Below, piece after piece: positions 9,423-18,083 of a DNA stretch of 36,424 nt. Source of the DNA: Paucihalobacter sp036825875 (GTDB lineage: Bacteria > Bacteroidota > Bacteroidia > Flavobacteriales > Flavobacteriaceae); assembly GCF_036825875.1 (NCBI RefSeq), contig NZ_DAISXK010000029.1, forward strand, positions 1-36,424. The letters run 5' to 3'. Within the stretch, counting starts at the first letter, position 1, and every line of letters begins with the position of its first letter. The notes beneath the pieces are model-generated. The model did not search any database. It had not been told where the DNA came from and was given only the letters and a program-made list of their open reading frames with translations. The position numbers and the translations under genes were made by a program.

Positions 9423-9437
9423 GCCTTTTTTTTGAAC

Positions 9438-11933
9438 ATGTTTTATATCATGAGCAAACTTTCTAAGTTGAATGGCTTTGTTTACTTTTGCTTTTTAAAA
9501 TTGAACAGTTTGCGACATACCCTATTTTATTCCCTCTTTAAAGTTTTAACTTTTCTTACCTTAATATATGGTTGCAATGACGATTCTAAGGTAAAGCGCA
9601 CTAGTATCGACTTTATTTCGTCCGATTTTACACATATTATTAGGTTTAACCATTTTGAAACCTTTAAATCCCAACTAAACGCTCAATCGCTTGTTTTAGA
9701 TTTGAAAAAATCTTCTGCAACCGCTAACCTTCGGAATCTACTTCAGCCTTTAGAAGCAGTTGAAAAAAATGGCGAAGGGATAATCGCACTAGAAACAGAA
9801 AGCATTTTAAATTATCTTTTTGTTACGGACACTATCAATTTAACAATCAATTTTGAAGGTTTCGATAACGATTCTATCATTACAAGCGCTAAAAAGGAAT
9901 TTCGCTTTTACAAATTAAACGAAGTAGCTGCCTATAGCTATACACAAGGAAAACATTTTCTTATGTCGAATAGTTTAGACTGTTTGATAAAAGCCATTTC
10001 CAAAAGAGAAGACAATTTGAGCTTGCTAGAGGATTTTAAAGTGATCGATAATACCAAAGACGTTTCGGTCATTAACTACAATAAACGTTTTTTAACACCA
10101 GTCTTTAACCAAAACCCAACAGATTCAATTACCGATGTGTTTGCCGATTTCAGCACTTTAGATTTTAGTTTTGAACCTAAGAATATTAGGTTTAGTGGTG
10201 TAACAGCAAGCACTGATAGCATAGCTATTTTACAATTATTTAAAAATACCAAAGCTCTAAAAAATAAAGCGGTTCAAATCTTTACCGCCGATTTTGATAA
10301 CTTCAAAAGTTTAACAATTAGCGATTACACAAATTTCGAAGCTAAATTAAGCCAGATTGATCTTGACAGCTTACCAAACTTTATCACGCTCGCAGTAGAA
10401 GTTGCACAAATTGAAACCAAAAATAATACGGCAGTCGCTTTAAGGTTTTTAGATGACAACTTAATTTCAGATGAAATTTTAAATAATGATAAACTTGAAA
10501 CCTATAGAGATGTAGATATTTATAGTGTTCAAAATAATACTGTTTTTCGAAAGAGCTTTCAACCGTTTATTTTTTCTGAAGAAGTCAATTATGTATTCAC
10601 ACTGAACGATTTTTATGTGTTCACAAAAACCCAAGAATTTGCACAGCAGCTTATTGCCGATTATACCAACAATAACACCATTGCTGCCTCCGCAAAATTT
10701 GAAGCCATTACTGTGTATTTAAGTGATGAAAGTTCGTTGCTAATCCTGAAAAATAACCAAACATTGAGCAGTTTGCTCCAAGACCTTTTAAACACTTCTG
10801 AAAACATTACATTGAGCGATGCTCACCTTACTGCATTTCAACTCATTTATGAAGACAATTTTGCGCATTTAAACGGCGTGATTTCTAACAATAATTTTAA
10901 AAGAAGTAGCAAAAATGTTTCGGAATTATTTTCACTTTCGTTAGATACCGATATTTTAATGAAACCTCAATTTGTAATCAACCATCTTAACAGAGAAAAG
11001 GATATTGCAGCCCAAGACATAAATAATACTTTGTATCTCATTTCTAATAAAGGCGCTATTTATTGGAAAAAACGATTAGATGGACCTATTATTGGCATTA
11101 TTTCGCAAATTGATACTTACAAAAATGGTCGCTTACAGTTGGCTTTTGTTACTAGAAATAAGCTGTATGTGTTAGATAGAAATGGCAACGACGTGTCTGG
11201 TTTTCCCATGAACTTTAAGGATGCCATTACCCAGCCATTATCGGTGTTCGACTACGATAACAATAAAAACTACAGGCTACTAATCACTCAAAATAACGAA
11301 CTGCTAATGCTCGACAAAAATGGTAAAACCGTTAGTGGATTTAAACCAGATTTAAGCAATGCCACCATCTCTAAACAACCGCAACATTTTAGAATTGGCA
11401 ACAAAGATTACATTGTATTTGCGCAAGGAAATAAAATGAAAATTTTAGATCGTGTGGGTAAAACTAGAATTGACGTAAAAGAGTCTATAAACTTTTCTGA
11501 AAACGACATTTTTTTAAACAACAACCAATTCACCACCATGAGCGCCGAAGGCTTTATTGTTCAAATTAATAACCGCGGTATTGCCGCCTTAACTGGAACA
11601 CAATCCACCCAGAACACGGCTATGGATGCCAGCAGTAAAAACGTAGTAACATTTTCAGAAAATAAACTTATCATTAATAAAAAAGAAGTAGAATTAGACT
11701 TTGGAAATTACACACAACCCAAACTCTTCTACTTAAACGATAAAATTTATGTTGCAATCACCGATTTGCAAACCAACAAGGCTTATCTTTTTGATTGCCA
11801 AGGCGATTTAATTAATAATTTTCCTGTTTATGGCAATGCAACCTTACAGTTAGATAACGTTGATAAAAACAAAGTTTTAGGAGCGCTCACAACTGGCAGT
11901 AGCAACAGCATTATTTTGTATCAAATTCAATAA
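9438..11933 (+). CDS. large lipoprotein of unknown function with propeller-like C-terminal repeats
   Basis: I do not recognise a named family. The frame is open from a TTG at 9432. ATGs at 9438 and 9450 are possible starts, but all give an unusually long n-region. A TTG at 9510 would give a canonical lipoprotein signal peptide (LRHTLFYSLFKVLTFLTLIYGC) with lipidation at the Cys of the YGC lipobox. The first two thirds are hydrophobic/polar alternating beta-rich sequence. From about residue 545 onward there are repeated units such as LYVLDRNGNDVSGFPMNF and LLMLDKNGKTVSGF, which look like PQQ/FG-GAP-type beta-propeller blades. It starts about 15 bp after rnhB and ends 19 bp before the ndpA-like gene, so it is probably co-transcribed with both. 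Confidence 0.7.
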   Translation: MFYIMSKLSKLNGFVYFCFLKLNSLRHTLFYSLFKVLTFLTLIYGCNDDSKVKRTSIDFISSDFTHIIRFNHFETFKSQLNAQSLVLDLKKSSATANLRNLLQPLEAVEKNGEGIIALETESILNYLFVTDTINLTINFEGFDNDSIITSAKKEFRFYKLNEVAAYSYTQGKHFLMSNSLDCLIKAISKREDNLSLLEDFKVIDNTKDVSVINYNKRFLTPVFNQNPTDSITDVFADFSTLDFSFEPKNIRFSGVTASTDSIAILQLFKNTKALKNKAVQIFTADFDNFKSLTISDYTNFEAKLSQIDLDSLPNFITLAVEVAQIETKNNTAVALRFLDDNLISDEILNNDKLETYRDVDIYSVQNNTVFRKSFQPFIFSEEVNYVFTLNDFYVFTKTQEFAQQLIADYTNNNTIAASAKFEAITVYLSDESSLLILKNNQTLSSLLQDLLNTSENITLSDAHLTAFQLIYEDNFAHLNGVISNNNFKRSSKNVSELFSLSLDTDILMKPQFVINHLNREKDIAAQDINNTLYLISNKGAIYWKKRLDGPIIGIISQIDTYKNGRLQLAFVTRNKLYVLDRNGNDVSGFPMNFKDAITQPLSVFDYDNNKNYRLLITQNNELLMLDKNGKTVSGFKPDLSNATISKQPQHFRIGNKDYIVFAQGNKMKILDRVGKTRIDVKESINFSENDIFLNNNQFTTMSAEGFIVQINNRGIAALTGTQSTQNTAMDASSKNVVTFSENKLIINKKEVELDFGNYTQPKLFYLNDKIYVAITDLQTNKAYLFDCQGDLINNFPVYGNATLQLDNVDKNKVLGALTTGSSNSIILYQIQ

Positions 11934-11952
11934 CCTTTCCCCAAATTACCCA

Positions 11953-13002
11953 ATGATAAAACGTCAAAAAACAGCGATTTCAAAATGTATTCTGCATAAA
12001 GTAGGCAACAAATTCAACACTACTAAAAATCTATTTTCTGAAAAAGAAATAGACTTTGATGAGCAGAGTTACCAACTGATGCTCAATTACCTGTTGCGAC
12101 CTTTCGGGAGCGTGGTTGAAAGTTATAGATTCAATCACCATTCTAACATCGCACTCAACGAAATTTACAGTTATGCCACCCAGCTTTTTGCCAACGAAAC
12201 TGAATTTGTAGATATCTCAAAACACATTGTAAATCATCTATTTGAACAGTCAAATTCTGCACAAATTAAAACCGGCGACGTATTGATTTGCTTGTTCAAC
12301 GACATCGAATACCAAGAAATGATGGTAAGCGCCGTTGGCATCTTTAAAATTGAAAATAAATCAGATTTTTTTCAAACCTATCTTGAAAATAAAAGCTATG
12401 ATATCATAACTCAAAAAGGTATTCCTACTATAAAAGTTGATAAAGGATGCCTCATTCTAAATACCTCCGATACCGAAGGTAATATCGTACTAAGTGTGGA
12501 CCATAATAATTACGATGCACAATACTGGATCAAACATTTTCTAAACATCAAATATCCAGATGACCATAACCAACATACCAAAAACTATATTGAGCTTTGC
12601 AAAGATTTTTCGGATGAAATTTTAAAACCTAGTTTCGGTCTTCAAGAAAAAAGTACTTTTTTAGCAAAAACAGTGGATTTCTTTAAAGAACATGAGGTCA
12701 TTAACATCGAAAATTTTAAAGATGATATTTTTGAGGACGAGCAGCGAAAAACACTTTTTCAGGATTATAAAAAGGATTTTGAAACCCGCGAAAATATTGT
12801 AATTCGCAATCAATTTGACGTTTCAGAAATGGTTCTGAAAAAACACAAAAAACAACTAAAAACCGAAATAAATCTCGACACCAATATTCAAATAAAACTA
12901 GACGTAGATGCACCCGATGCTTCAGCCGAATATTTAGAACGCGGTTACGACGATGTTAAAAAAATGCACTTTTACAAAGTGTTTTTTAATCAAGAAGGTT
13001 GA
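11953..13002 (+). CDS. nucleoid-associated protein, NdpA (YejK) family
   Basis: A 349-residue cytoplasmic protein related to the 37-kDa nucleoid-associated protein NdpA/YejK (PF04245). Family-like features are the N-terminal AISKCILHKVGNKFN, the FVDISKHIVNHLFEQSNSAQIKTGDVLICLF region, and the central YWIKHFLNIKYPDDHNQHTKNYIELCKDF block. In other bacteria these proteins associate with the nucleoid and topoisomerases, though their exact role is poorly defined. It is the third gene of a likely rnhB-lipoprotein-ndpA operon and overlaps the 3' end of lipB, which runs towards it, by 13 bp. Confidence 0.85.
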   Translation: MIKRQKTAISKCILHKVGNKFNTTKNLFSEKEIDFDEQSYQLMLNYLLRPFGSVVESYRFNHHSNIALNEIYSYATQLFANETEFVDISKHIVNHLFEQSNSAQIKTGDVLICLFNDIEYQEMMVSAVGIFKIENKSDFFQTYLENKSYDIITQKGIPTIKVDKGCLILNTSDTEGNIVLSVDHNNYDAQYWIKHFLNIKYPDDHNQHTKNYIELCKDFSDEILKPSFGLQEKSTFLAKTVDFFKEHEVINIENFKDDIFEDEQRKTLFQDYKKDFETRENIVIRNQFDVSEMVLKKHKKQLKTEINLDTNIQIKLDVDAPDASAEYLERGYDDVKKMHFYKVFFNQEG

Positions 13003-13703
13003 TGTTCTTTAAGTTCCGCTTCGAATAGCGCTGAAAAATGTTTAAGCAGTTTGTGTTTAACTTCGGATTCATTAACCCTTTGAAGTCCCAACTCTACGTT
13101 TAAAGAAGTAACACTTTTACCTCGAATTCCACAGGGAATTATATGGTCGAAATAACCCAAATTAGCATTGACATTTAGGGCAAAACCATGCATAGTTACC
13201 CAACGGCTTGCGCGAACACCCATAGCACAAATTTTTCGGGCAAATGGCGTTCCTACTCCAAGCCAAACCCCTGTTTCACCAGGACTGCGCTCGGCATGTA
13301 ATCCGTATTCGGCAAGCGTTAGTATTACGGTTTCTTCTAGAAATCGAAGGTATTTGTGAATGTCGGTGAAAAAATTATCTAAATCTAAAATTGGATACCC
13401 AACAATTTGGCCTGGACCATGATAAGTAATATCGCCACCACGATTTATTTTATAAAATGTAGCGCCTTTATCTTTAAGCTGTTGCTCGTTCAATAATAAA
13501 TTAGAAACATCGCCACTTTTACCCAAAGTATACACATGCGGATGTTCGACGAACAAAAAATAATTAGGCGTTTGAAGGTTCGCATTTTCCCGTCTGTTTT
13601 TAATTTTTAAGTCTAAAATTTCTTTAAACAGAAGCTCTTGTTCGTCCCAAGTATCTTTAAAATCTTTGCTCCCTAAATCTATTACTTCTACTGCTTTATT
13701 CAT
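12990..13703 (-). CDS. lipB: octanoyl-[ACP]:protein octanoyltransferase
   Basis: Transfers octanoyl groups from acyl carrier protein to lipoyl domains of 2-oxoacid dehydrogenases and the glycine cleavage system, the first step of lipoate synthesis. The hallmark RGGDITYHGPGQ motif is present. Catalytic Lys (ARKICAMGVR, K157) and Cys (IPCGIRGKSVTSL, C191) are both visible, numbered from the ATG at 13703. I prefer this ATG over the in-frame TTG at 13712, because a perfect -7 promoter box covers 13710-13717. Length (237 residues) is normal. It overlaps the 3' end of the ndpA-like gene by 13 bp. Confidence 0.96.
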   Translation of the reverse strand: MNKAVEVIDLGSKDFKDTWDEQELLFKEILDLKIKNRRENANLQTPNYFLFVEHPHVYTLGKSGDVSNLLLNEQQLKDKGATFYKINRGGDITYHGPGQIVGYPILDLDNFFTDIHKYLRFLEETVILTLAEYGLHAERSPGETGVWLGVGTPFARKICAMGVRASRWVTMHGFALNVNANLGYFDHIIPCGIRGKSVTSLNVELGLQRVNESEVKHKLLKHFSALFEAELKEHQPS

Positions 13704-13709
13704 AATTAG

Positions 13710-13717
13710 CAAAGGTA
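13710..13717 (-). promoter_or_regulatory. lipB promoter -7 box (near-leaderless)
   Basis: Minus-strand TACCTTTG matches the Bacteroidota consensus TAnnTTTG exactly and ends only 6 bases before the lipB ATG. A start site the usual 5-7 bases after the box would fall at or next to the ATG. A TTG about 24 bases upstream of the box is a weak -33 candidate. Confidence 0.55.
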
Positions 13718-13723
13718 CAAAAT

Positions 13724-13882
13724 TTACGACTTCGGATTATTCAAGATTACCAATGCGGCAATCACGCCAGGCACCCAGCCACAAATCGTGAGAATTAAAA
13801 CTATTAAAATAGAACCACAACCTTTGTCTATCACTGCTAAAGGTGGAAACAAAACAGAAAGTATAACACGCCAAATGCTCAT
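13724..13882 (-). CDS. YqaE/Pmp3-family small membrane protein
   Basis: A 52-residue protein, starting MSIWRVILSVLFPPLAVIDK. It has two hydrophobic helices (about 5-18 and 24-47) joined by DKGCGS, with the conserved FPPLAV and the second helix motif ICGWVPGVIAALVIL. This is the pattern of the YqaE/Pmp3 (UPF0057) proteolipid family, small inner-membrane proteins linked to membrane potential and salt or cold stress in other organisms. It lies 20 bp upstream of lipB on the same strand, so read-through into lipB is possible, although lipB has its own promoter box. The gene is divergent from lysS. Confidence 0.9.
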   Translation of the reverse strand: MSIWRVILSVLFPPLAVIDKGCGSILIVLILTICGWVPGVIAALVILNNPKS

Positions 13883-13978
13883 TAAAAAAGGATTTTATTT
13901 AAGTTTCTTTATAAATCAAGGACAAATTATGACAAAAAATTTGAATGTAAAACTTGCAGACTTAATTTCTAAAAAATG

Positions 13979-13986
13979 TAATTTTG
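13979..13986 (+). promoter_or_regulatory. lysS promoter -7 box
   Basis: TAATTTTG fits the TAnnTTTG consensus. A TTG at 13954-13956 lies 22 bases upstream, close to the usual -33 spacing. The implied leader is roughly 35-40 bases to the lysS ATG at 14030. Confidence 0.5.
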
Positions 13987-14029
13987 CAACTTCAAGTAAA
14001 TTAGGCATTCTCAATTACAAAAAAACACT

Positions 14030-15721
14030 ATGCAGCTTTCAGAACAAGAATTAGTGAGACGCGATAAGTTAAGTAAACTTCGAGCCATGGGAATCAATCC
14101 CTATCCAGCCGATCTATTTCAATTATCGCATACTTCTAAACACATAAAATCTGACTTTGCAGAAGGAAAGAAAGTGACAGTTGCCGGCCGATTAATGTCG
14201 CGACGCATACAAGGAAAAGCCTCGTTTGCTGAATTACAAGACAGCGAAGGCCGCATTCAAGTGTATTTCAATAGAGATGAGATTTGCGCAGGTGAAGATA
14301 AAACGCTTTACAATGAGGTCTATAAAAAACTCCTCGATATTGGCGATTTTATTGGGATTGAAGGCGAATTGTTTACCACCCAGGTTGGTGAAAAAACCGT
14401 AATGGTAAAGCACTTCAAACTGCTGAGCAAAGCCCTAAAACCATTGCCATTACCTAAACAAGATGCCGAAGGTAATACCTACGACGAATTTAATGATCCT
14501 GAAACGAGATACAGACAACGTTACGCCGATTTGGTAGTAAATCGTCATGTAAAAGAAGTATTTATCAAACGCACCAAGCTTTTCAATGCTATGCGTGATT
14601 TTTTCAATAAAGCTGGCTATTTTGAAGTGGAAACACCAGTATTGCAACCAATTCCCGGTGGTGCTGCGGCACGTCCGTTTAAAACCCATCACAATTCTTT
14701 AGATATTCCCTTATACATGAGAATTGCGAACGAATTATATCTAAAAAGACTGATTGTTGGTGGTTTTGATGGTGTTTATGAGTTTTCTAAAAACTTCCGA
14801 AACGAAGGCATGGATCGCACCCATAATCCTGAGTTTACGGCTATGGAAATCTATGTTTCCTACAAAGACTATAACTGGATGATGGAGTTTTGCGAACAGC
14901 TACTCGAACACTGCGCCATCGCAGTAAATGGAACTACCGAAGCAACCTTTGGCAAACATCATATCAACTTTAAAGCACCTTACAAAAGAGTCACAATGAC
15001 CGATGCGATTAAAGAATTTACAGGCTTTGATATTACAGGAAAAACTGAAAGCGAAATCAGATCTGCCGCCAAATCAATGGGAATTGAAGTCGACGACACC
15101 ATGGGTAAAGGCAAATTAATAGATGAAATTTTTGGCGAAAAATGCGAATCGAACTACATCCAACCAACCTTCATTACCGATTACCCAAAAGAAATGAGCC
15201 CGCTGTGCAAAGAACACAGGGAAAATCCAGAATTAACCGAACGTTTTGAATTAATGGTTTGCGGTAAAGAGGTTGCTAATGCCTACTCCGAATTAAACGA
15301 CCCAATAGACCAGCGCGAACGCTTTGAACACCAATTAAAGTTGGCTGAAAAAGGCGATGACGAAGCCACACAGTTTATAGATTACGATTTTCTTAGAGCT
15401 TTAGAATACGGTATGCCACCAACATCGGGTATGGGCATTGGTATGGATAGATTAATCATGTTTTTAACTAACAACCAATCCATTCAAGAAGTGCTATTTT
15501 TTCCGCAGATGAAACCGGAAAGAAAAGCCGTTAGTATGACCGACGATGAGAAAACAATAGTTAATATACTCAAATCCAAAAATTCTATCGATTTAAATCT
15601 CCTAAAAGAACAATCAGAACTTTCAAATAAAAAATGGGATAAAGCCATAAAAGGATTGACAAAAAATGGTATTGCTAAGGTTGAAAAATCTGGCGATGAT
15701 TTAATGGTTTCTATCAAATAG
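14030..15721 (+). CDS. lysS: lysyl-tRNA synthetase, class II
   Basis: Charges tRNA-Lys with lysine in the cytoplasm. The 563-residue protein has the N-terminal OB-fold anticodon-binding domain (GRLMSRRIQGKASFAELQD, about residues 50-70). The class II catalytic core follows, with motif 2 (FRNEGMDRTHNPEFTAME) and motif 3 (GMGIGMDRLIMFL, about 464-476). After the usual C-terminus there are about 80 more residues (roughly 480-563) ending in a Lys-rich, winged-helix-like segment (NKKWDKAIKGLTKNGIAKVEK). Flavobacterial LysS proteins commonly have such a tail. The next gene starts 5 bp after the stop. Confidence 0.98.
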   Translation: MQLSEQELVRRDKLSKLRAMGINPYPADLFQLSHTSKHIKSDFAEGKKVTVAGRLMSRRIQGKASFAELQDSEGRIQVYFNRDEICAGEDKTLYNEVYKKLLDIGDFIGIEGELFTTQVGEKTVMVKHFKLLSKALKPLPLPKQDAEGNTYDEFNDPETRYRQRYADLVVNRHVKEVFIKRTKLFNAMRDFFNKAGYFEVETPVLQPIPGGAAARPFKTHHNSLDIPLYMRIANELYLKRLIVGGFDGVYEFSKNFRNEGMDRTHNPEFTAMEIYVSYKDYNWMMEFCEQLLEHCAIAVNGTTEATFGKHHINFKAPYKRVTMTDAIKEFTGFDITGKTESEIRSAAKSMGIEVDDTMGKGKLIDEIFGEKCESNYIQPTFITDYPKEMSPLCKEHRENPELTERFELMVCGKEVANAYSELNDPIDQRERFEHQLKLAEKGDDEATQFIDYDFLRALEYGMPPTSGMGIGMDRLIMFLTNNQSIQEVLFFPQMKPERKAVSMTDDEKTIVNILKSKNSIDLNLLKEQSELSNKKWDKAIKGLTKNGIAKVEKSGDDLMVSIK

Positions 15722-15726
15722 AATTA

Positions 15727-16650
15727 ATGATTAGGCGATTTAAGATTGCAAAAATTTTAATTCTTACTGTATATTTTGTTTTAATTCTAATCCATTTTTT
15801 TATAAAAGACCATTTTTATGTAACAGGAATCGTGTTTTATGCCTTTCCCTTATTAGGTCTTATTGGAATTGGTATTTTGCTCGTAATATTCTTTATTAAT
15901 GACGAAAGAATTTTCGAATTCCTCACGCTACTCACATTTATTTTAAGCATTTATTGGTGGTATCACTCATTTCATTTTGAACCGAAAATCATAGAGCCAG
16001 ATAACAAACAAACCGTGTTATTTTGGAATATTGCCAAACAAAAAGACCGACCACTCAGTATCATTTCGAAACATGTAAATACCGAAAACCCAGAATTTAT
16101 TAGCTTAGTTGAAGCAAATTATATTTCAGATTCAATTTTTAAAATTTACCAAGACGAATTCAAAAATTATAATCTAATTCAGCTTGAAGGCGACATGATT
16201 TTTGGTAGTAAAGCCCCAATTACAAATGTTTTCTATGAGGGTGTAAACGATGATTACGTTTTGAATCATATTTCGATTAGCAGTGGCGACAATGCTGTTG
16301 AGATATTGATGGTTGACCTTTACGGAAGTCCACTACACAATAAAAAAACACCATTTGAAATTATCTATGACTATTTAAATAACAATCGTATAGATTTTAT
16401 TTTAGGTGATTTCAATACGCCCTTTGAAAGCATTTATTTCAAAAAATTCGAATCTGACTTTCAATCCTTCCGTGGCCTGAATACCGGATTAACCTACACC
16501 TGGCCAAGAGGTTTACCGCTTTACGAATTAGACCAAATATGGATTTCTAAAAAATATCAGGCCTTAAAACTCCAAAAGCTAAATTATTCTGTTTCAGACC
16601 ATAGTCTGTTAATAGGATGCTTTAGTCTAAAAATCGATCAACAGAATTAA
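15727..16650 (+). CDS. membrane-anchored endonuclease/exonuclease/phosphatase-fold protein
   Basis: A 307-residue protein. Three hydrophobic segments (about 8-25, 34-58 and 64-79) are followed by an EEP (DNase I-like) domain. Family catalytic positions are visible: N101 in LFWNIA, E129 in SLVEAN, D228 and N230 in GDFNTP, D269 in LDQIW, and D291-H292 in SDHSLL. The family hydrolyses phosphodiesters in nucleic acids, inositol phosphates or sphingolipids, and the substrate here cannot be told. The domain would face the periplasm or cytoplasm depending on helix topology. It starts 5 bp after lysS, indicating co-transcription. Confidence 0.85.
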   Translation: MIRRFKIAKILILTVYFVLILIHFFIKDHFYVTGIVFYAFPLLGLIGIGILLVIFFINDERIFEFLTLLTFILSIYWWYHSFHFEPKIIEPDNKQTVLFWNIAKQKDRPLSIISKHVNTENPEFISLVEANYISDSIFKIYQDEFKNYNLIQLEGDMIFGSKAPITNVFYEGVNDDYVLNHISISSGDNAVEILMVDLYGSPLHNKKTPFEIIYDYLNNNRIDFILGDFNTPFESIYFKKFESDFQSFRGLNTGLTYTWPRGLPLYELDQIWISKKYQALKLQKLNYSVSDHSLLIGCFSLKIDQQN

Positions 16651-16734
16651 TAAACCATACATCGAAAAAAAATTAGATAAATCTTATTTTTAAATACTTT
16701 TAGATGCTATTTAATTAACATGTCTCCCAAATTG

Positions 16735-17988
16735 ATGAAAAAGTTTGCCATCCCCTTTTTATTTTTAGGACTTATATTTACGAGTTGTAAAAATGATGAC
16801 GATGCACTTATTGCCCAATGCGAAATTCCGAGCGGCATTGAGGCTAGCGATATAACCTTTAACAGTGTAGATTTAAATTGGAATTATACCGATGCCAGTG
16901 CCACTTTTGTGGTTGAAATTGGTATAAATGGATTCACGCAAGGCAGCGGTAATAGTATCAATACCTCTAATTCATCTCTCCAAATTAACAACTTATTGGC
17001 AAATACTTCTTATCAAATATACATCAAAGCTAATTGTGGCGTGAATAACGAAAGCCTATGGTCAGATGCGTATAGTTTTACAACGCTTGCAGAGCCAGTT
17101 GTTGCAGAATTTAAACAAAATTTATCTGAACTGAATCTGTTTTCTGGCACACTCAGCGATTTAAATCCCAGCATTTACGCTTTTGAATATAAATTAAATA
17201 CTGCATTGTTCACGGACTATGCACACAAGCAGCGACTCATCGCCCTACCTTCAGGAGAAAGTATGACCTACGACGGCGACGGATTACCTATATTCCCTGA
17301 TAATACCGTAATTGCTAAAACCTTCTACTACTACAACGACGAACGCAATCCTTCCTTAGGAAAACACATTATTGAAACTAGAATCTTACTCAAACTAAAC
17401 GGTGAATGGCAAACAGGCGATTACAAATGGAATGAAGACGCCACCGATGCCGTGCTAGATTTAAATGGTAGTCCCGTTCCTGTTTCATGGATTGATCTTC
17501 AAGGTACTCAAAAAAGTTTAACCTATCAAATACCTTCCAATACCGACTGTTTTACCTGTCATAATAATTACAACATTATAACGCCTATCGGACCCAAATT
17601 ACGAACGCTTAATTTTGATGTTAATGGCAATAATCAATTGCAAGAATTAATTAACAACAATCATATTTCTGGATTAGATTCACCTAGTTCAGTGGCGATT
17701 CTTCCCGATTGGGAAGACCAAAGCTTAAGCCTTGAAGACCGCGCGCGTGCCTATTTAGACATAAACTGCGCTCATTGCCATATTGCTGGCGGCTTCTGCG
17801 ACCTTGAATCCAATCTCGATTTAGATTTCTCAGCTACTTATGACGATTCTAAAATATTCGAAAACAGGTTTACTATTAGAGCTAGAATGAGTGCCTACAT
17901 TCCTGGATTTAGTATGCCTTATATAGGCACTGTGTCTAAGCATAATGAAGGCGTTGATTTGGTATTTGAGTATTTAGATACCTTATAG
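16735..17988 (+). CDS. Fn3-containing SO2930-type diheme c-type cytochrome lipoprotein
   Basis: From the ATG at 16735 the signal peptide (MKKFAIPFLFLGLIFTSC) has an FTSC lipobox. An earlier in-frame ATG at 16720 adds five residues. Residues 36-122 (16720 numbering) form a fibronectin type III domain (PSGIEASDITFNSVDLNW to WSDAYSFTT). The rest matches SO2930-type diheme cytochromes (TIGR03806): LSELNLFSG, YKLNTALFTDYAHKQRLIALP, TFYYY, IETRILLK and GPKLRTLN. The two heme c sites are CFTCH (277-281) and CAHCH (350-354), the latter within RARAYLDINCAHCH. It would be a membrane-tethered electron carrier or redox enzyme of unknown partner. The Fn3 module at the N-terminus is unusual in my experience of the family. 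Confidence 0.85.
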   Translation: MKKFAIPFLFLGLIFTSCKNDDDALIAQCEIPSGIEASDITFNSVDLNWNYTDASATFVVEIGINGFTQGSGNSINTSNSSLQINNLLANTSYQIYIKANCGVNNESLWSDAYSFTTLAEPVVAEFKQNLSELNLFSGTLSDLNPSIYAFEYKLNTALFTDYAHKQRLIALPSGESMTYDGDGLPIFPDNTVIAKTFYYYNDERNPSLGKHIIETRILLKLNGEWQTGDYKWNEDATDAVLDLNGSPVPVSWIDLQGTQKSLTYQIPSNTDCFTCHNNYNIITPIGPKLRTLNFDVNGNNQLQELINNNHISGLDSPSSVAILPDWEDQSLSLEDRARAYLDINCAHCHIAGGFCDLESNLDLDFSATYDDSKIFENRFTIRARMSAYIPGFSMPYIGTVSKHNEGVDLVFEYLDTL

Positions 17989-18083
17989 AAATCGCGTTAA
18001 AAATATACTAAAACTATCACAACTGTTTTCCTGCCTAAAGTTAATGCGTATTTTCACGCCACTAATTTTTAATTCCAACTATT

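Noticed and set aside
9450..9511. Choosing the 9450 ATG as the sure start of the large lipoprotein
   Set aside because: It leaves a 42-residue lead before the lipobox Cys. No start among 9432, 9438, 9450 and 9510 can be proven from this sequence alone.
13788..14054. Plus-strand 88-residue frame before lysS
   Set aside because: It overlaps the YqaE/Pmp3 gene on the other strand and the lysS start, has no recognisable features, and covers the lysS promoter box.
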